64,000 bases of DNA from Lachnospiraceae bacterium. GTDB lineage: Bacteria > Bacillota > Clostridia > Lachnospirales > Lachnospiraceae. The stretch spans positions 23,197 through 87,196 of the forward strand of contig JAEEGQ010000163.1 of the NCBI GenBank assembly GCA_016280395.1. The letters are read 5' to 3'. The notes beneath the pieces were generated by a model. The model was given only the letters and a program-made list of their open reading frames with translations. It made no database searches and was not told the origin of the DNA. How positions within the stretch are numbered: the first letter of the stretch is position 1; each line of letters opens with the position of its first letter. Below are positions 8,699 to 19,630 of this stretch, piece by piece. The position numbers were made by a program, and so were the translations under genes.

Positions 8699-10393
8699 TC
8701 AGCACATCTTCATGACCCTGCTGCGTACATTCCGCAGTGATATCGTGTGGTCAAATCCGGTGTAATCCGTAAGATACAGCGTTGCAGCTCCTGCAGTCTT
8801 TGCTTCGCTGTCCTCCTTGCCTTCGGTAAAATGATGCGCTCCGAAACATGGTCCGATTTCGAGTGCATCATGTCCGTTCCCAACTGATGCAATTCCGTTC
8901 TTTATGACAACGACCTCGCTTCCGGTAAGCGGCATTGCAACGCCGTCGGATTCAAGGAGATCAACACCTGTAAAGCCAAGCTCTATCCTCCATGGCGCAC
9001 CGTCGACTCCCGACGTCTTAACGCGCACGTCAACACCGTTTTCCGCATCCTTTACCCATACATCGATATGCATGTCCGGCCCAAGCTTCTTTTGACGTTT
9101 TGAATTGTCCATCTTCCACCAGTCGGAAGTATCCTGCTTCTCCGCAAAAGGCAGATAATACCAGCCGTGCATTACCTGGCTCAGGTGATACCCGCCCTCC
9201 GGAAGTTTTTCCATGTTCTCCGCTTTAAAAGCCCTGTGCTCACAGAAACTGCCGCAGACCTTCATCTCCAGCTTCATCGTTCCGTTGTGCAGATAAAAGA
9301 AATTCGACTTCCCTTTCATCACGGTGTAAGAAAAAAGCCCATTCCTTACCCTTGCAATACCGGAATCCTTATAAAACCTGTTAAAATCGGGAACCTCATA
9401 AAGTCCCTCGTGTTCAAATGTCCTGAATTCCGGTCTCAGCATGAACCAGATCAGGAATTCCGGCGCCTGCAGGTTCTTTTTCTCAACAATGTCAAAGCAT
9501 GTGTTTGCCATATCGAGAAATTCATTTATTCCGTACTTTATGCCCATCTTCAGGTATTCAAGATAATACTCCTCCGGGTAGCATATCCTGTCCTTGTCAA
9601 ACCGTGTCGAATTCGCGGTAAAGACACTCCAGTCCGGTTCCCAGTAAGTAAGCATCATCCTGAGGTTTGAAACGGCATATCTGTCGTAAGAATCATCCCC
9701 GAGCGCCTCTGAAAGCCTGATCATTGCATCATTGTTCACCCTGTTATAATTCCCTGCCGATTTCTCCGAGAATTCGCCGTCACCGTTGCAGTCGATACCC
9801 TCGTTAAGATATACATATGCTGCAGCTTTCATGCGCTCGTCACCAAAGAGCACATAGCAGTTCATCAACATCGAAGCGATGGCCCAGCGATGGTTCGGAG
9901 TATGAAAGCCGCCTTCAAGCATGCCTTCCGCGCCTTTTCTGATGATAAGACCGAGAGTCTCAAATATCTCTTTTTCTCTTTCATCAAGAGCCCCGCTGTC
10001 GTTTAGCCCTTTCATGTAGGTATAAACAGGGATTATCTTCTCGATGATAAAGCCTGTATCCGGTGCAGATGAGAAATTGCAGGTGATATAATCAAATAGG
10101 CCGTTTTCATGCTGTACGCTCCTCACATATCTTAAACCGAGCATGATCCTTTCGTAGAGCAGCCCGCTTTTATGATACTTCGAATCGGGGTTCATAAAGC
10201 AGACTATCATCGGCTCCGTCTTATATACTGATACTCTTGCCTGCACAATGCCGGATTTCTCCGGAAATGCCCCGTACAGCCTGCTGTTTTTATCAAGGAT
10301 CTGGGTCGTGAGTGACTTTACTACCAGCTCCTCGGTGTCTCTTAACATCATCTGATAATGCTTTTCCATAACGATCCTTTCATGGTTCCGCAT
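8699..10393 (-). CDS. Uncharacterised cytosolic protein, (alpha/alpha)-toroid, heparinase/lyase-like carbohydrate-active enzyme candidate
   Basis: N-terminal helical region with HTPNHRWAIASMLMNCY and NYNRVNNDAMIRLSEALGD, then beta-rich C-terminus; between GH38 and iol genes. Confidence 0.4.
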   Translation of the reverse strand: MRNHERIVMEKHYQMMLRDTEELVVKSLTTQILDKNSRLYGAFPEKSGIVQARVSVYKTEPMIVCFMNPDSKYHKSGLLYERIMLGLRYVRSVQHENGLFDYITCNFSSAPDTGFIIEKIIPVYTYMKGLNDSGALDEREKEIFETLGLIIRKGAEGMLEGGFHTPNHRWAIASMLMNCYVLFGDERMKAAAYVYLNEGIDCNGDGEFSEKSAGNYNRVNNDAMIRLSEALGDDSYDRYAVSNLRMMLTYWEPDWSVFTANSTRFDKDRICYPEEYYLEYLKMGIKYGINEFLDMANTCFDIVEKKNLQAPEFLIWFMLRPEFRTFEHEGLYEVPDFNRFYKDSGIARVRNGLFSYTVMKGKSNFFYLHNGTMKLEMKVCGSFCEHRAFKAENMEKLPEGGYHLSQVMHGWYYLPFAEKQDTSDWWKMDNSKRQKKLGPDMHIDVWVKDAENGVDVRVKTSGVDGAPWRIELGFTGVDLLESDGVAMPLTGSEVVVIKNGIASVGNGHDALEIGPCFGAHHFTEGKEDSEAKTAGAATLYLTDYTGFDHTISLRNVRSRVMKMC

Positions 10394-10433
10394 TTACGGC
10401 CCCGTTCACAGATATACTTGACCGGCCGGAATC

Positions 10434-13400
10434 TTAAAATACAAGTTTTCCGTTAAAATCAAGCAAAAGTGTCTTTATTTCGAATGCTCCAAATCCCAGT
10501 CGTACTTTTCCCTCTTCGATCTTTTGGGTTTCCCCGGGATTTTCGAGCATATCGCAAAGCGTTGCCCCGGTTATGTTCGAAGGAAGTTCAAGGTCGCATG
10601 TGCTTGCGGCGCCAACGCTCTCATAAAGCCTTAATACAATCCCGTCGGTGTACATTGCCGGCTTGCAGGTCTCGATAATTATATTTTTACTGCTTACCCT
10701 GAACAGGCTCAGCGTTCTTTCAAGACCGGCTTCTATCTCAGAAACGTCACCTGTCGGTTCTGTGTTGTATTCATAAGCCGTATTTACGCAGCCGCTCCTT
10801 GAGAAAGGCCCGCTAAAAGGCATTATACCGTACCTGAAGGTGTGTTGTCCCATATCTGCGGTCGGGTCCGGGAAGACAGGAGCACGGAGCAATGTAAGTG
10901 CCATTTCACCGTCTTTTGCGGAAAGGCCGTATTTGCAGTCGTTTAACAGCAGAAGGCCGTTTTCCCCGTCGGTCAGCGCGGAATACCTGTGCTGGGCGAT
11001 CTCGTACATCCCGCGTTCATAAAGCCTTGACCTGTGGGTCGGTCTCTTTATATACCCGAACTGTGTCTCGGAGAGCACTTCCTTTGTGAAAATGCTTGTA
11101 GGGAAGGCTGCTTTTAATATCCTGTGACGTTCCTGCCAGTTGATCTTTGTGTCAAAATCTATCACCGGTGTATCGCTTCCGAAGACTATCTTCTGTTCGA
11201 CAGAGAAATGCTCTTCCTCGCGTTTAACGATCACTGTCACCTGTTTTCCGATACGTCTTACAGCAAAGGACGAAGTGCCTTTTAAGGATATTGCCGTGTT
11301 CTTGTAATTCTCACCGATCTCCCAGGCGTCATATTCGCCGTTTATGTTTTCGTAAAGCGACAGCCTGTTAAAGGGCTCCTTTACATACTCGTATCCTGTC
11401 TTTGCGTCAACAAGTGACACTATCTCGCCGTTTTCATTGATGAGTGCGGTATAGAAGCCGTTCTCGATCCTTACGGTCTTCCCGTTTTCACCGTTTTCCT
11501 CACTTGCAAGGATCTTCTCTCCGGTGCTTTCTTTGGAACTGTGGAGATACTGCTTGTCGTTAACGGCAGCTATCCCGCAGGCAGGAAGTGTAACCCCTTT
11601 GTATACCCTGTCCCATGAAAGCGAGTTAAATACGGCATTCTCTCCCGCAAGTTTAAGCAGAAGGCTTTCCGACAAAGCTGTGGCAAGCCGTAAGATATCG
11701 TTAAGATCATCCCTTGTTTCACGGTTTACGCGCTCTATCGAAGTTCCGGGCAGCACATCATGGAATTCATCCACAAGGAGCCGCTTGTAAAGTGTCTCTG
11801 TCTGTTCCTCGGCATCTTTATCCTTTTCTCCGAAAAGTCTTGCGATACCGCACAGGAACTCGGTCTCACGAAGCTTGAGCTCCGCACGTCTGACAAGCTT
11901 CTTTATCTCGCTCTGGGAAGTGTATGTACCCCTGTGCCATGCAAGGTAAAGCTCACCAAAGTAGGTATTGTCCGTCCCTTTTCCCTCAAGTCTCTCAAAG
12001 AACGCATTCGGGCTTTCGATCTTTACTTTAGGGACTCCTGCAAGGTCCCTGCAGCGTTTCAGGATCTCCATATGGCCGATGACGGGGCCGCCGCCGCCGT
12101 CGCCAAAGCCGAAGGGATAGAGCATCTCGTCATTTTTCCCGTATTCAAGCCTGTCTTTGTACCAGCGGGTGCAAAGATCGGCTACGGAAACATCGGTATT
12201 GTTTTTCTTGTAGATATGTGACAGTATCTTTGAACCGTCGATCCCTTCCCAGTAAAAATCGTTGTAGGGGAAGGCTGCGTATTCGGGATCCTGGCGTATC
12301 AGCTTTTGAGTGGCAAAGTACTTTATCCCGCATTTTTTAAGTATCTGCGGAAGCGCACCGGTATAGCCGAAGGTATCCGGCATCCAGGCAAGCACCGAAT
12401 CAGTTCCAAACTCTTCACGGAACATCTTCTTTCCGTAAACAAACTGGCGCACAAGCGCTTCCGCGCCGGCCATGTTAAGATCGCTCTCAACATACATCCC
12501 ACCTTCGGGAATAAGCTTTCCGTCTTTTACGGCCTGTTTTACGCGCTCGTAAAGCTCCGGATAGTCTGCTTTAAGCCATTCGAAGAGTACGGTCTCGCAG
12601 ATAAGGAATCTGTAATCGTCGTATCTTTCAAGGAGCGCAAGCTGATTTGACAGCGTCCTTGCTGTTTTTCTGCGGGTCTCGGCCCTTGTCCACAGCCATG
12701 CAAGATCGATATGCGACTGTCCGAAGGCAACATACTGTGGGGCGTCCGTTCCGTTCTTTTCAAGTAAAAGAGGCTTCAAACCCGCTCCGGCTTTAAGGTA
12801 AGAGGCTCTTCTTACAGTGGCTTCCTCCTCCGGACATGTAGTATTTGTAAACACCTTAAGAGCTTCAAAGATCCTGCCTGCAAATACGGATGTATCCGGC
12901 AATATCTTCAAAAGCTCGTAAAGGACATGATAATCGTAGTAGACTTCAAGCATTTCCTCGTCTATATAACCAAAGAAACATGCTTTTGTCTTTACCTGTT
13001 TTGCGGGGACCTGCGGTAGCGGGTCATCTTCGCGCCTTACAACACCCGCGCCTTCGACTCTCGGCCCGTGTCCGGCGTAAACCTCGGCATAAACATCGAG
13101 CACACCGTTCTTCGGAACCTTCCCGGCAAGAACAAAGCTGTGCATTTTATCTATCGAACCGGCTTCTCTGCCGTTGACAAAGACAAGCATCTCGGGTCCG
13201 AGGCCCGAACCGATCCAGACAGTTTTTGAGCGGAATTCTTTAGGTACCGTCAGACTTGCATGCGCCCAGCCGTATTCCCACTTTTTGCCCCATTTTGTAC
13301 CCTCGGGGATCTTCTTGAACTGCTTTGTCTTTGCCTGTGAAAAAGAGAGCTTTTCCATAGTAGTAAAGCCCTCCGAGTCATACTGGGCTATGCAAGGGAA

Positions 13401-13472
13401 TATATCCCTTGCAAGCTCATCATCCCATATTCTTAATCTTTCATCCCATTGACGTCCGATATTCATAAGCAC
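10434..13472 (-). CDS. Alpha-mannosidase, GH38
   Basis: GQSHIDLAWLWTRAETRRK, EGGMYVESDLNMAGAEALVRQ, WMPDTFGYTGALPQILKK. Confidence 0.93.
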   Translation of the reverse strand: MLMNIGRQWDERLRIWDDELARDIFPCIAQYDSEGFTTMEKLSFSQAKTKQFKKIPEGTKWGKKWEYGWAHASLTVPKEFRSKTVWIGSGLGPEMLVFVNGREAGSIDKMHSFVLAGKVPKNGVLDVYAEVYAGHGPRVEGAGVVRREDDPLPQVPAKQVKTKACFFGYIDEEMLEVYYDYHVLYELLKILPDTSVFAGRIFEALKVFTNTTCPEEEATVRRASYLKAGAGLKPLLLEKNGTDAPQYVAFGQSHIDLAWLWTRAETRRKTARTLSNQLALLERYDDYRFLICETVLFEWLKADYPELYERVKQAVKDGKLIPEGGMYVESDLNMAGAEALVRQFVYGKKMFREEFGTDSVLAWMPDTFGYTGALPQILKKCGIKYFATQKLIRQDPEYAAFPYNDFYWEGIDGSKILSHIYKKNNTDVSVADLCTRWYKDRLEYGKNDEMLYPFGFGDGGGGPVIGHMEILKRCRDLAGVPKVKIESPNAFFERLEGKGTDNTYFGELYLAWHRGTYTSQSEIKKLVRRAELKLRETEFLCGIARLFGEKDKDAEEQTETLYKRLLVDEFHDVLPGTSIERVNRETRDDLNDILRLATALSESLLLKLAGENAVFNSLSWDRVYKGVTLPACGIAAVNDKQYLHSSKESTGEKILASEENGENGKTVRIENGFYTALINENGEIVSLVDAKTGYEYVKEPFNRLSLYENINGEYDAWEIGENYKNTAISLKGTSSFAVRRIGKQVTVIVKREEEHFSVEQKIVFGSDTPVIDFDTKINWQERHRILKAAFPTSIFTKEVLSETQFGYIKRPTHRSRLYERGMYEIAQHRYSALTDGENGLLLLNDCKYGLSAKDGEMALTLLRAPVFPDPTADMGQHTFRYGIMPFSGPFSRSGCVNTAYEYNTEPTGDVSEIEAGLERTLSLFRVSSKNIIIETCKPAMYTDGIVLRLYESVGAASTCDLELPSNITGATLCDMLENPGETQKIEEGKVRLGFGAFEIKTLLLDFNGKLVF

Positions 13473-13483
13473 TCTCCGCTATA

Positions 13484-15148
13484 TCAGCAGCTTTTAAGGA
13501 ATTCCATAAGCAGCAGCATTGCCATTGCCTGTCCGTAGGGCATTGGTTTGATCTCTATCTGTTTGTAGAAATCCTTTGTTTCCCTGCCCATCGGCGTTCC
13601 GTAAGAAACCTGTTCGACTATCCCTTCGTCGGTGATCCTGTTGAGTATCGCTTTTACGGCATTCACTGCGATCTTTTTATAAAAGCCTTCAAGTATGCCG
13701 CTGTTTACACCTTTTAATATCCCGTAGGCAAAGCCGCAGGTTGCGGAAGCCTCGGTATATGAGGAAGGATCGTCTATAAGCGTATGCCACATACCGTCCT
13801 TTTCCTGCAATATCGCAAGGGTATCGGCCTGTTTTCTGAAGGTTTCAAGGAGCAGCCCGCGGAATTCTCCGGAAGGTTCGTAAATCTCAAGCAGTTCGGG
13901 GATAAACATTGTGATCCAGCTGTTTCCCCTGCCCCAGAAGGCGCCTGCGAAATTGTTGTTTCCGTTAAAGGTCCAGCCGTGGTACCAGAGTCCCGTTTTT
14001 CTGTCGCAAAGGTACTTTTCATGCACCCTGAACTGTTTCTCGACTTCGGCCTTCATGGCATCGTCATTCAGGATCCTGCCCATATTCGCAAGGAAAAGCA
14101 CCGTCATGTAAAGCGTGTCGTCCCAGAGTTCCTGGTCGTTGACGGAATCCGACGTCATGTGCTGGAAGCCGCCTTCCTTTGTCCTCGGGAAGCTCTCCAT
14201 GATCCATTTTACAGCATCAAGGCACGGCTGCATATACTTTTCTTCGCCTGTCTCCTCTGCCACAAAGGACATGGCAAGATAAGGCGTGACGGTATTTACG
14301 TTAAGTGAAGGAAAGCCTGTCTCTATCTGCTGGTCGTAGTAGGCTTTGAGCGTTTCAAGATACTCCGCGTTCCCGTTCTCTCTGTAAAGCTTCCATATCC
14401 CGAAAAGTCCGACGCCCTGCGTCCACTCCCAGAAACGGTACTTGCGGATATCGTCTCCCGCAAGGTTATGGTCCTTCATGTTCTTTATAAACGTGGAATC
14501 CTCTTCATAAAGGATCTTCTTAAAGGAACCGACTATCCTTAAAAGCCTGTCTTTACAGTATTCCTTAAGCTCTCCTCTTGTCTTTTCGGCGTTTTCAGCC
14601 TCTTCCTCGAGCTTTTCGATAAGACTTTTCAGCTCCTCCGGCGTTTTAACGATATAATCGGGCTTCCAGGCCGCTTCCTCATATTCGTGGAAATATCTCG
14701 GAGACCAGTCCAGCCATATAGATTTTAAACCGTAACGGTTTGCTCCCGCAACATCTTTTTTGATATTGTTGCCTATCATTACGATATATGGTTTATCTTC
14801 CTCCGACAATCCCATCTTGATCATGGCATCATCAAACATCCTGAAGGAAGGCTTCTGTTCGCCTACTATCTCTGAAACAGTCCATGTTTCAAAGCAGTAG
14901 GAAAGGCCGTTTTCCCTGTATACGTTCCTGAACGAATCCCACTCGCCGTCTGCCACAAGAGCGATCCTATAGCCTTCCTCGAACAGTTCTTTAAGGACCG
15001 TATCTGCTCCCGGAATAAAATCCGCCCGCGTGACAATGCCGTTTCCGTCATAGACCTGTGTTGCCTCATCTATGATGGTATCGCCGCTGTCGGTAAATAT
15101 GATAAGTTTTTTCCTTTTCTCAGGATTCATCATACTCTCCACTTCCAA
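13484..15148 (-). CDS. HAD-like domain fused to unsaturated glucuronyl hydrolase (GH88/GH105 family)
   Basis: N-term IIFTDSGDTIID...GEQKPSFRMF...MIGNNIKKDVAGANRYGLKSIW (HAD-like); C-term NDQELWDDTLYMTVLFLANMG, GRGNSW (GH105). Confidence 0.85.
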   Translation of the reverse strand: MEVESMMNPEKRKKLIIFTDSGDTIIDEATQVYDGNGIVTRADFIPGADTVLKELFEEGYRIALVADGEWDSFRNVYRENGLSYCFETWTVSEIVGEQKPSFRMFDDAMIKMGLSEEDKPYIVMIGNNIKKDVAGANRYGLKSIWLDWSPRYFHEYEEAAWKPDYIVKTPEELKSLIEKLEEEAENAEKTRGELKEYCKDRLLRIVGSFKKILYEEDSTFIKNMKDHNLAGDDIRKYRFWEWTQGVGLFGIWKLYRENGNAEYLETLKAYYDQQIETGFPSLNVNTVTPYLAMSFVAEETGEEKYMQPCLDAVKWIMESFPRTKEGGFQHMTSDSVNDQELWDDTLYMTVLFLANMGRILNDDAMKAEVEKQFRVHEKYLCDRKTGLWYHGWTFNGNNNFAGAFWGRGNSWITMFIPELLEIYEPSGEFRGLLLETFRKQADTLAILQEKDGMWHTLIDDPSSYTEASATCGFAYGILKGVNSGILEGFYKKIAVNAVKAILNRITDEGIVEQVSYGTPMGRETKDFYKQIEIKPMPYGQAMAMLLLMEFLKSC

Positions 15149-15177
15149 AAACTCTTGAATAAACTCCGGATAATAAT

Positions 15178-16218
15178 TCAGGCTCCGGGTATTTCATTCT
15201 TTGCGAGGGTGATCTTGTTGCCCTCCATTATGATCCCCTTAAGCGTCAGCTCTTCTGCCCTGTGACAAGCCACAAAGTGGCCCGGGGTGATCTCTTTGTA
15301 TTCAGGCGCAGCATTTACGCACTGCTCGGTGCAATATCTGCATCGTGTATGGAAAAAACATCCCGAAGGCGGGTTCGCCGGGTTCGGGATCTCGCCCTTA
15401 AGCGGGATACGCTCGGTCTTTATAGTAGGATCCGCTATCGGAACGGCAGACATCAGAGCCTCTGTGTAAGGGTGTCTCGGTGTTCCGAAAAGCTCCTCGG
15501 TCTCGGCGTATTCAACCATTTTTCCAAGGTACATAACGCCTACTTTATCCGATATATGCTCCACTACCGAAAGGTCGTGGGAAATAAACAGATATGTAAG
15601 TCCGAACTCTTTCTGAAGATCGCGCAGAAGGTTTATAACCTGCGCCTGGATCGAAACGTCGAGAGCCGATACGGCTTCGTCGCAAACGATGATCTTAGGG
15701 TTCAGTACAAGCGCCCTTGCAATGCCGATACGCTGTCTCTGGCCGCCTGAAAAGGCGTGGGGATAACGCATAAGGTACGAAGGGTTAAGGCCTACTTTTT
15801 CAGCCATTTCCTTTGCCTTGGCGTCCATCTCGCTCTTTGACATCTTCGGGAAATTTGCCTTTAAGGGCTCTTTTATGATATCAAGTACGGTCATTCTGGG
15901 GTCAAGAGACGAATAGGGATCCTGGAAGATCATCTGGATCTCCTTGCGGATGCTCTTCATCTTCTTCCTGTCGACCTTGAGGAAATCCACTTCCTCGCCG
16001 GCTTCCGTCCTGTAGAAAACTTCGCCTTCGGAAGCGTCGTATGCGCGAACGATACAGCGTCCGAGCGTAGTCTTTCCGCAGCCGGACTCACCAACGATAC
16101 CGATGGTCTCGCCTTCTTTAACGCTGAAGGAAACATCCGTAACAGCCTTTACGGTTATGCCCTTTGAGGTAAAACGTTTGTGGATGTTCTTTACTTCGAG
16201 GATATTACCTTTTTCCAC
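15178..16218 (-). CDS. Oligopeptide/oligosaccharide ABC transporter ATP-binding protein (OppF/DppF type)
   Basis: [12 protein letters not shown] Walker [15 protein letters not shown] signature, Cys-rich C-terminal [10 protein letters not shown]. Confidence 0.93.
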   Translation of the reverse strand: MEKGNILEVKNIHKRFTSKGITVKAVTDVSFSVKEGETIGIVGESGCGKTTLGRCIVRAYDASEGEVFYRTEAGEEVDFLKVDRKKMKSIRKEIQMIFQDPYSSLDPRMTVLDIIKEPLKANFPKMSKSEMDAKAKEMAEKVGLNPSYLMRYPHAFSGGQRQRIGIARALVLNPKIIVCDEAVSALDVSIQAQVINLLRDLQKEFGLTYLFISHDLSVVEHISDKVGVMYLGKMVEYAETEELFGTPRHPYTEALMSAVPIADPTIKTERIPLKGEIPNPANPPSGCFFHTRCRYCTEQCVNAAPEYKEITPGHFVACHRAEELTLKGIIMEGNKITLAKNEIPGA

Positions 16219-17317
16219 GCTTCTTACCTCCTTTTTCGTTTTCGGGCTGTGCCGCTGCAGCCTCTTCCTCAGCCTTTATCCTTGCCATTGCCTCTTCCTT
16301 CTGCTTCCTGCAGGCTTCGTGCGGACAGTTAAAGCATGCAACGCAATGTCCCGGAGCTATCTCCACAAGATCGGGCTCTGCCTTGTCGCAAAGGCCTTCG
16401 ATCCTTGCATCGCACCTGTCGTAGAAACCGCAGGCTTTTGAAAGGTTCATGGCAAGCGGAACTGTGCCGGGTATGGAGAAAAGCCTGTCTTCCTTCTTTC
16501 CGCCTATCTTATGCACGGAACCGATAAGACCGCGGGTGTAGGGGTGTTCGGGATCTGCGTAGATAGTCGCCGCAGGGCCGGACTCCACTATTCTTCCAAG
16601 GTACATAACGGCTACTCTGTCGCACATCCTCGCAACAACGCCAAGGTCGTGGGTGATGAACAGGATCGCCATATTAAACTCTTTCTGCAGCTCCTGCATA
16701 AGCTCGAGTATCTGGGCCTGGATCGTAACATCAAGCGCTGTTGTAGGCTCGTCGGCTATAAGGAGCTTGGGGTTGCAGACAAGCGCCATTGCGATAAGCG
16801 CTCTCTGAAGCATACCGCCTGAAAACTCGTGGGGATACTGCTTGTAGCGCTTCTCGACATTTGCAATGCCGACCTTGCGCATTACTTCGAGAGTGATCTC
16901 TTTGGCTTTTTTCTTGTCTTTAGTTATGTGAAGCAGCGTTGCTTCGTTTATCTGGTTGCCGATGGTGTACATGGGTGAAAATGCGACCATTGGCTCCTGG
17001 AATATCATCGATATCTGCTTTCCGCGGACATTTCTTATTTCCTTGCCCTTCGGATTCAGTGAAAGAAGGTCCGTTTCGCCTGTATCTTCGCAGTCGAACA
17101 TTATCTGTCCGTGGGGAACGCACTTCTTGTCGTTGATACCGAGTATCGCCTTACACGTGATGGATTTGCCGCAGCCGCTCTCGCCTACAAGGCCTAAAGT
17201 TTCGCCCTTTCTGATGTCGAAGCTTACGCCGCGTACGGGGGTTAGCTTTCCCTCCATCATGTTGATGTCGATGTGGAGGTCTTTAATCTCAAGTATGTTG
17301 TTTTCTTTCATGATCAA
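16205..17317 (-). CDS. ABC transporter ATP-binding protein (OppD/DppD type)
   Basis: [33 protein letters not shown]-terminal GFYDRC. Confidence 0.93.
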   Translation of the reverse strand: MIMKENNILEIKDLHIDINMMEGKLTPVRGVSFDIRKGETLGLVGESGCGKSITCKAILGINDKKCVPHGQIMFDCEDTGETDLLSLNPKGKEIRNVRGKQISMIFQEPMVAFSPMYTIGNQINEATLLHITKDKKKAKEITLEVMRKVGIANVEKRYKQYPHEFSGGMLQRALIAMALVCNPKLLIADEPTTALDVTIQAQILELMQELQKEFNMAILFITHDLGVVARMCDRVAVMYLGRIVESGPAATIYADPEHPYTRGLIGSVHKIGGKKEDRLFSIPGTVPLAMNLSKACGFYDRCDARIEGLCDKAEPDLVEIAPGHCVACFNCPHEACRKQKEEAMARIKAEEEAAAAQPENEKGGKKRGKR

Positions 17318-17329
17318 AGTCCTCCTGTT

Positions 17330-18448
17330 TTACTTGTACGGATCGGCTGCGTCACGCAGACCGTCGCCAAGGAAGTTGTATGCAAGAACCGTTATCGTTA
17401 CGAAGATGATGGGTATAAGCTTGTGCGGGTGCGAAGCAACGTCTGTAACTGTGCTTGCCTCCTGAAGCAGTACGCCCCAGCTTGTTGCGGGGCTCTTGAT
17501 ACCAAGGCCCAGGTAAGACATTGATGTTTCGCCTACGATGGAGCCCGGAATGCCAAGAGTCATTGAAACGATAAGGTAGCTCATAAAGCCCGGAACCATG
17601 TGCTTCCAGATGATCTTCCAGGTTGAAACGCCCGAAAGCCTTGCTGCCATTACGTAATCCTCGTTCTTTAACGACAGGAACTTACCGCGGACTATTCGCG
17701 CCATGCCTGTCCAGTTGATGAACGACAGTATTACGGTCATGTAGAAGTACATTTTTATTGTCGAGATGCCTGACGGGATAGCTGCCGAAAGCGCCATCCA
17801 CAGAGGGATCTGCGGTACTGCGCCGATAACCTCGATTATACGCTGGATGACCATATCAAGCGCGCCGCCGAAGTAACCGGATATCGAACCTATGGCGATA
17901 CCAAGGAAGAAGCTGATAATCGCGCTCGCAAACGGGATCGTAAGAGATATCCGCGCGCCAAGCAGGACTCGTGAGAAAATGTCGCGCCCCAGCGTATCCG
18001 CGCCGAACAGCATTATCTTTGCTCCCGTTCCGCCGTTGCTGCCTTCCCCTATTCCGAAGAGATGGAGATCGCATTTGAAAACTCCAAGGATCTTGTATTC
18101 CGTGCCGTGCACGAAAAACTTGACGGGATAGTACTCTGTTGTATCATCTTCGAATTTTACTTCGAAGGTCTTTTTATCGATTATCTTTTTGATCTTGTAA
18201 ACATGCGGGCCGACGTTTTTGTCTTCAAACTTCCAGTGGATAGCCGTCGGAGCCGTATCCTTGTAGAGTCCGTCGAACTCGTCGAGGCCGTAGGGAGCAA
18301 GGAAATCCGCAAACAGGGCACCGATGTAGAGGATCGCAAGGATTATGAGGGAGATCTTTGCAAGCTTATGTTTCTTAAGCTTTCTGAACATCAGCGTCCA
18401 CTGGGAGGCCAGATAATAATCTTCTTTTGACTTGATCTTCTTAGCCAT
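17330..18448 (-). CDS. ABC transporter permease (OppC/DppC type) with extracytoplasmic insertion
   Basis: FGADTLGRDIFSRVLLGARISL, insertion YPVKFFVHGTEYKILGVFKCDLHLFG. Confidence 0.9.
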   Translation of the reverse strand: MAKKIKSKEDYYLASQWTLMFRKLKKHKLAKISLIILAILYIGALFADFLAPYGLDEFDGLYKDTAPTAIHWKFEDKNVGPHVYKIKKIIDKKTFEVKFEDDTTEYYPVKFFVHGTEYKILGVFKCDLHLFGIGEGSNGGTGAKIMLFGADTLGRDIFSRVLLGARISLTIPFASAIISFFLGIAIGSISGYFGGALDMVIQRIIEVIGAVPQIPLWMALSAAIPSGISTIKMYFYMTVILSFINWTGMARIVRGKFLSLKNEDYVMAARLSGVSTWKIIWKHMVPGFMSYLIVSMTLGIPGSIVGETSMSYLGLGIKSPATSWGVLLQEASTVTDVASHPHKLIPIIFVTITVLAYNFLGDGLRDAADPYK

Positions 18449-19620
18449 TATCTGTTACCTCCCGAATATCTGATCCTCGGATCGAGGAATGCAAGTGCTA
18501 TATCTGACAGGAGAATGCCGATTACGACGAGCACTGCCTGTACCATAACGATCGCGCCCGCAAGGTACATATCCTGCGACTGCAGCGCCTTGTAAAGAAC
18601 AGGGCCCTGGATCTGCATGTTAAGTACCATTGCTGTAACTGTGGAACCCGAGAACAGGCTTGAAAGAACGCCGCCAAGACCTGATACGGTAGGGTTCATT
18701 GCTGCCCTGAAGCAGTATTTCATGACGATCTTGCGCTCGGAAACGCCCTTTGCGCGTGCGGTAAGGGTATACTGTCTTGCCGTTTCATCGAGCATCTGTG
18801 CTCTTACGGAACGGATGATACCGCAGGTGCCGGAGGTTCCGATAACGATGATGGGTATGATCATTCGCTTTAAGAATTCGCCGAAGTTATATAAATGAAC
18901 GCCATTTTGCAGCATTTCCTGACTGAAAAGGCCAACATTGGCATTGCCTGTCCATTTATAAGACAGATACATCAGGATGATCGCAAAAATGAAGTTCGGG
19001 ATAGCCGTACCTATGAAACCTATCACAGCGGATATGTAGTCGCCCGGTGAATACTGATGGGTCGAGGCATAGACCGCGATAGGGATTGAAACTACGTACT
19101 GGAATATCATTATGACGGCGGAAACAAGGATCGTCAGTCCCAGCCTGTCTTTGATAACACTCCAAACGTCGCGCCCGTACGCAAACGAGAATTTCCAGTT
19201 GTGATGTGAATGATAAAGCCTGTAATATGTGGAATCCGTGGGTGTCCAGACGATATCCTTTACCCACTTTAAGTACTGCTGCCATACAGGGAGGTCGAGA
19301 CCGTAGTCTTCTCTCATCTGCGCAGCGTAATCTGCGTCTACAAGTTCGCCCTCAGTCGCAAGCTGCGCGATATGGGCAGAAACATAGTCTCCGGGAGGAA
19401 GCTGGATAACGAAGAAAACCAATATTGAGATAAGTATGAGCGTGGGGATGAACATCAGCACTCGCCTAACGATATAACGAACAAGATCTTTCTTGAAAAA
19501 ATCTACTATTGCTCCCCAAAAACTCCTGAAAAATCCCCCTGTTGAACCGGGGACAGAACTCTTCGTTTCGGCCGTTGCTCCGCTTTCTGAAATTATCGTA
19601 TTTTCTTCCATCAGAAGCAT
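18448..19620 (-). CDS. ABC transporter permease (OppB/DppB type)
   Basis: RYIVRRVLMFIPTLILISILVFFVIQLPPGDY; TARAKGVSERKIVMKYCFR. Confidence 0.9.
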   Translation of the reverse strand: MLLMEENTIISESGATAETKSSVPGSTGGFFRSFWGAIVDFFKKDLVRYIVRRVLMFIPTLILISILVFFVIQLPPGDYVSAHIAQLATEGELVDADYAAQMREDYGLDLPVWQQYLKWVKDIVWTPTDSTYYRLYHSHHNWKFSFAYGRDVWSVIKDRLGLTILVSAVIMIFQYVVSIPIAVYASTHQYSPGDYISAVIGFIGTAIPNFIFAIILMYLSYKWTGNANVGLFSQEMLQNGVHLYNFGEFLKRMIIPIIVIGTSGTCGIIRSVRAQMLDETARQYTLTARAKGVSERKIVMKYCFRAAMNPTVSGLGGVLSSLFSGSTVTAMVLNMQIQGPVLYKALQSQDMYLAGAIVMVQAVLVVIGILLSDIALAFLDPRIRYSGGNR

Positions 19621-19630
19621 CCTTTCTTAG

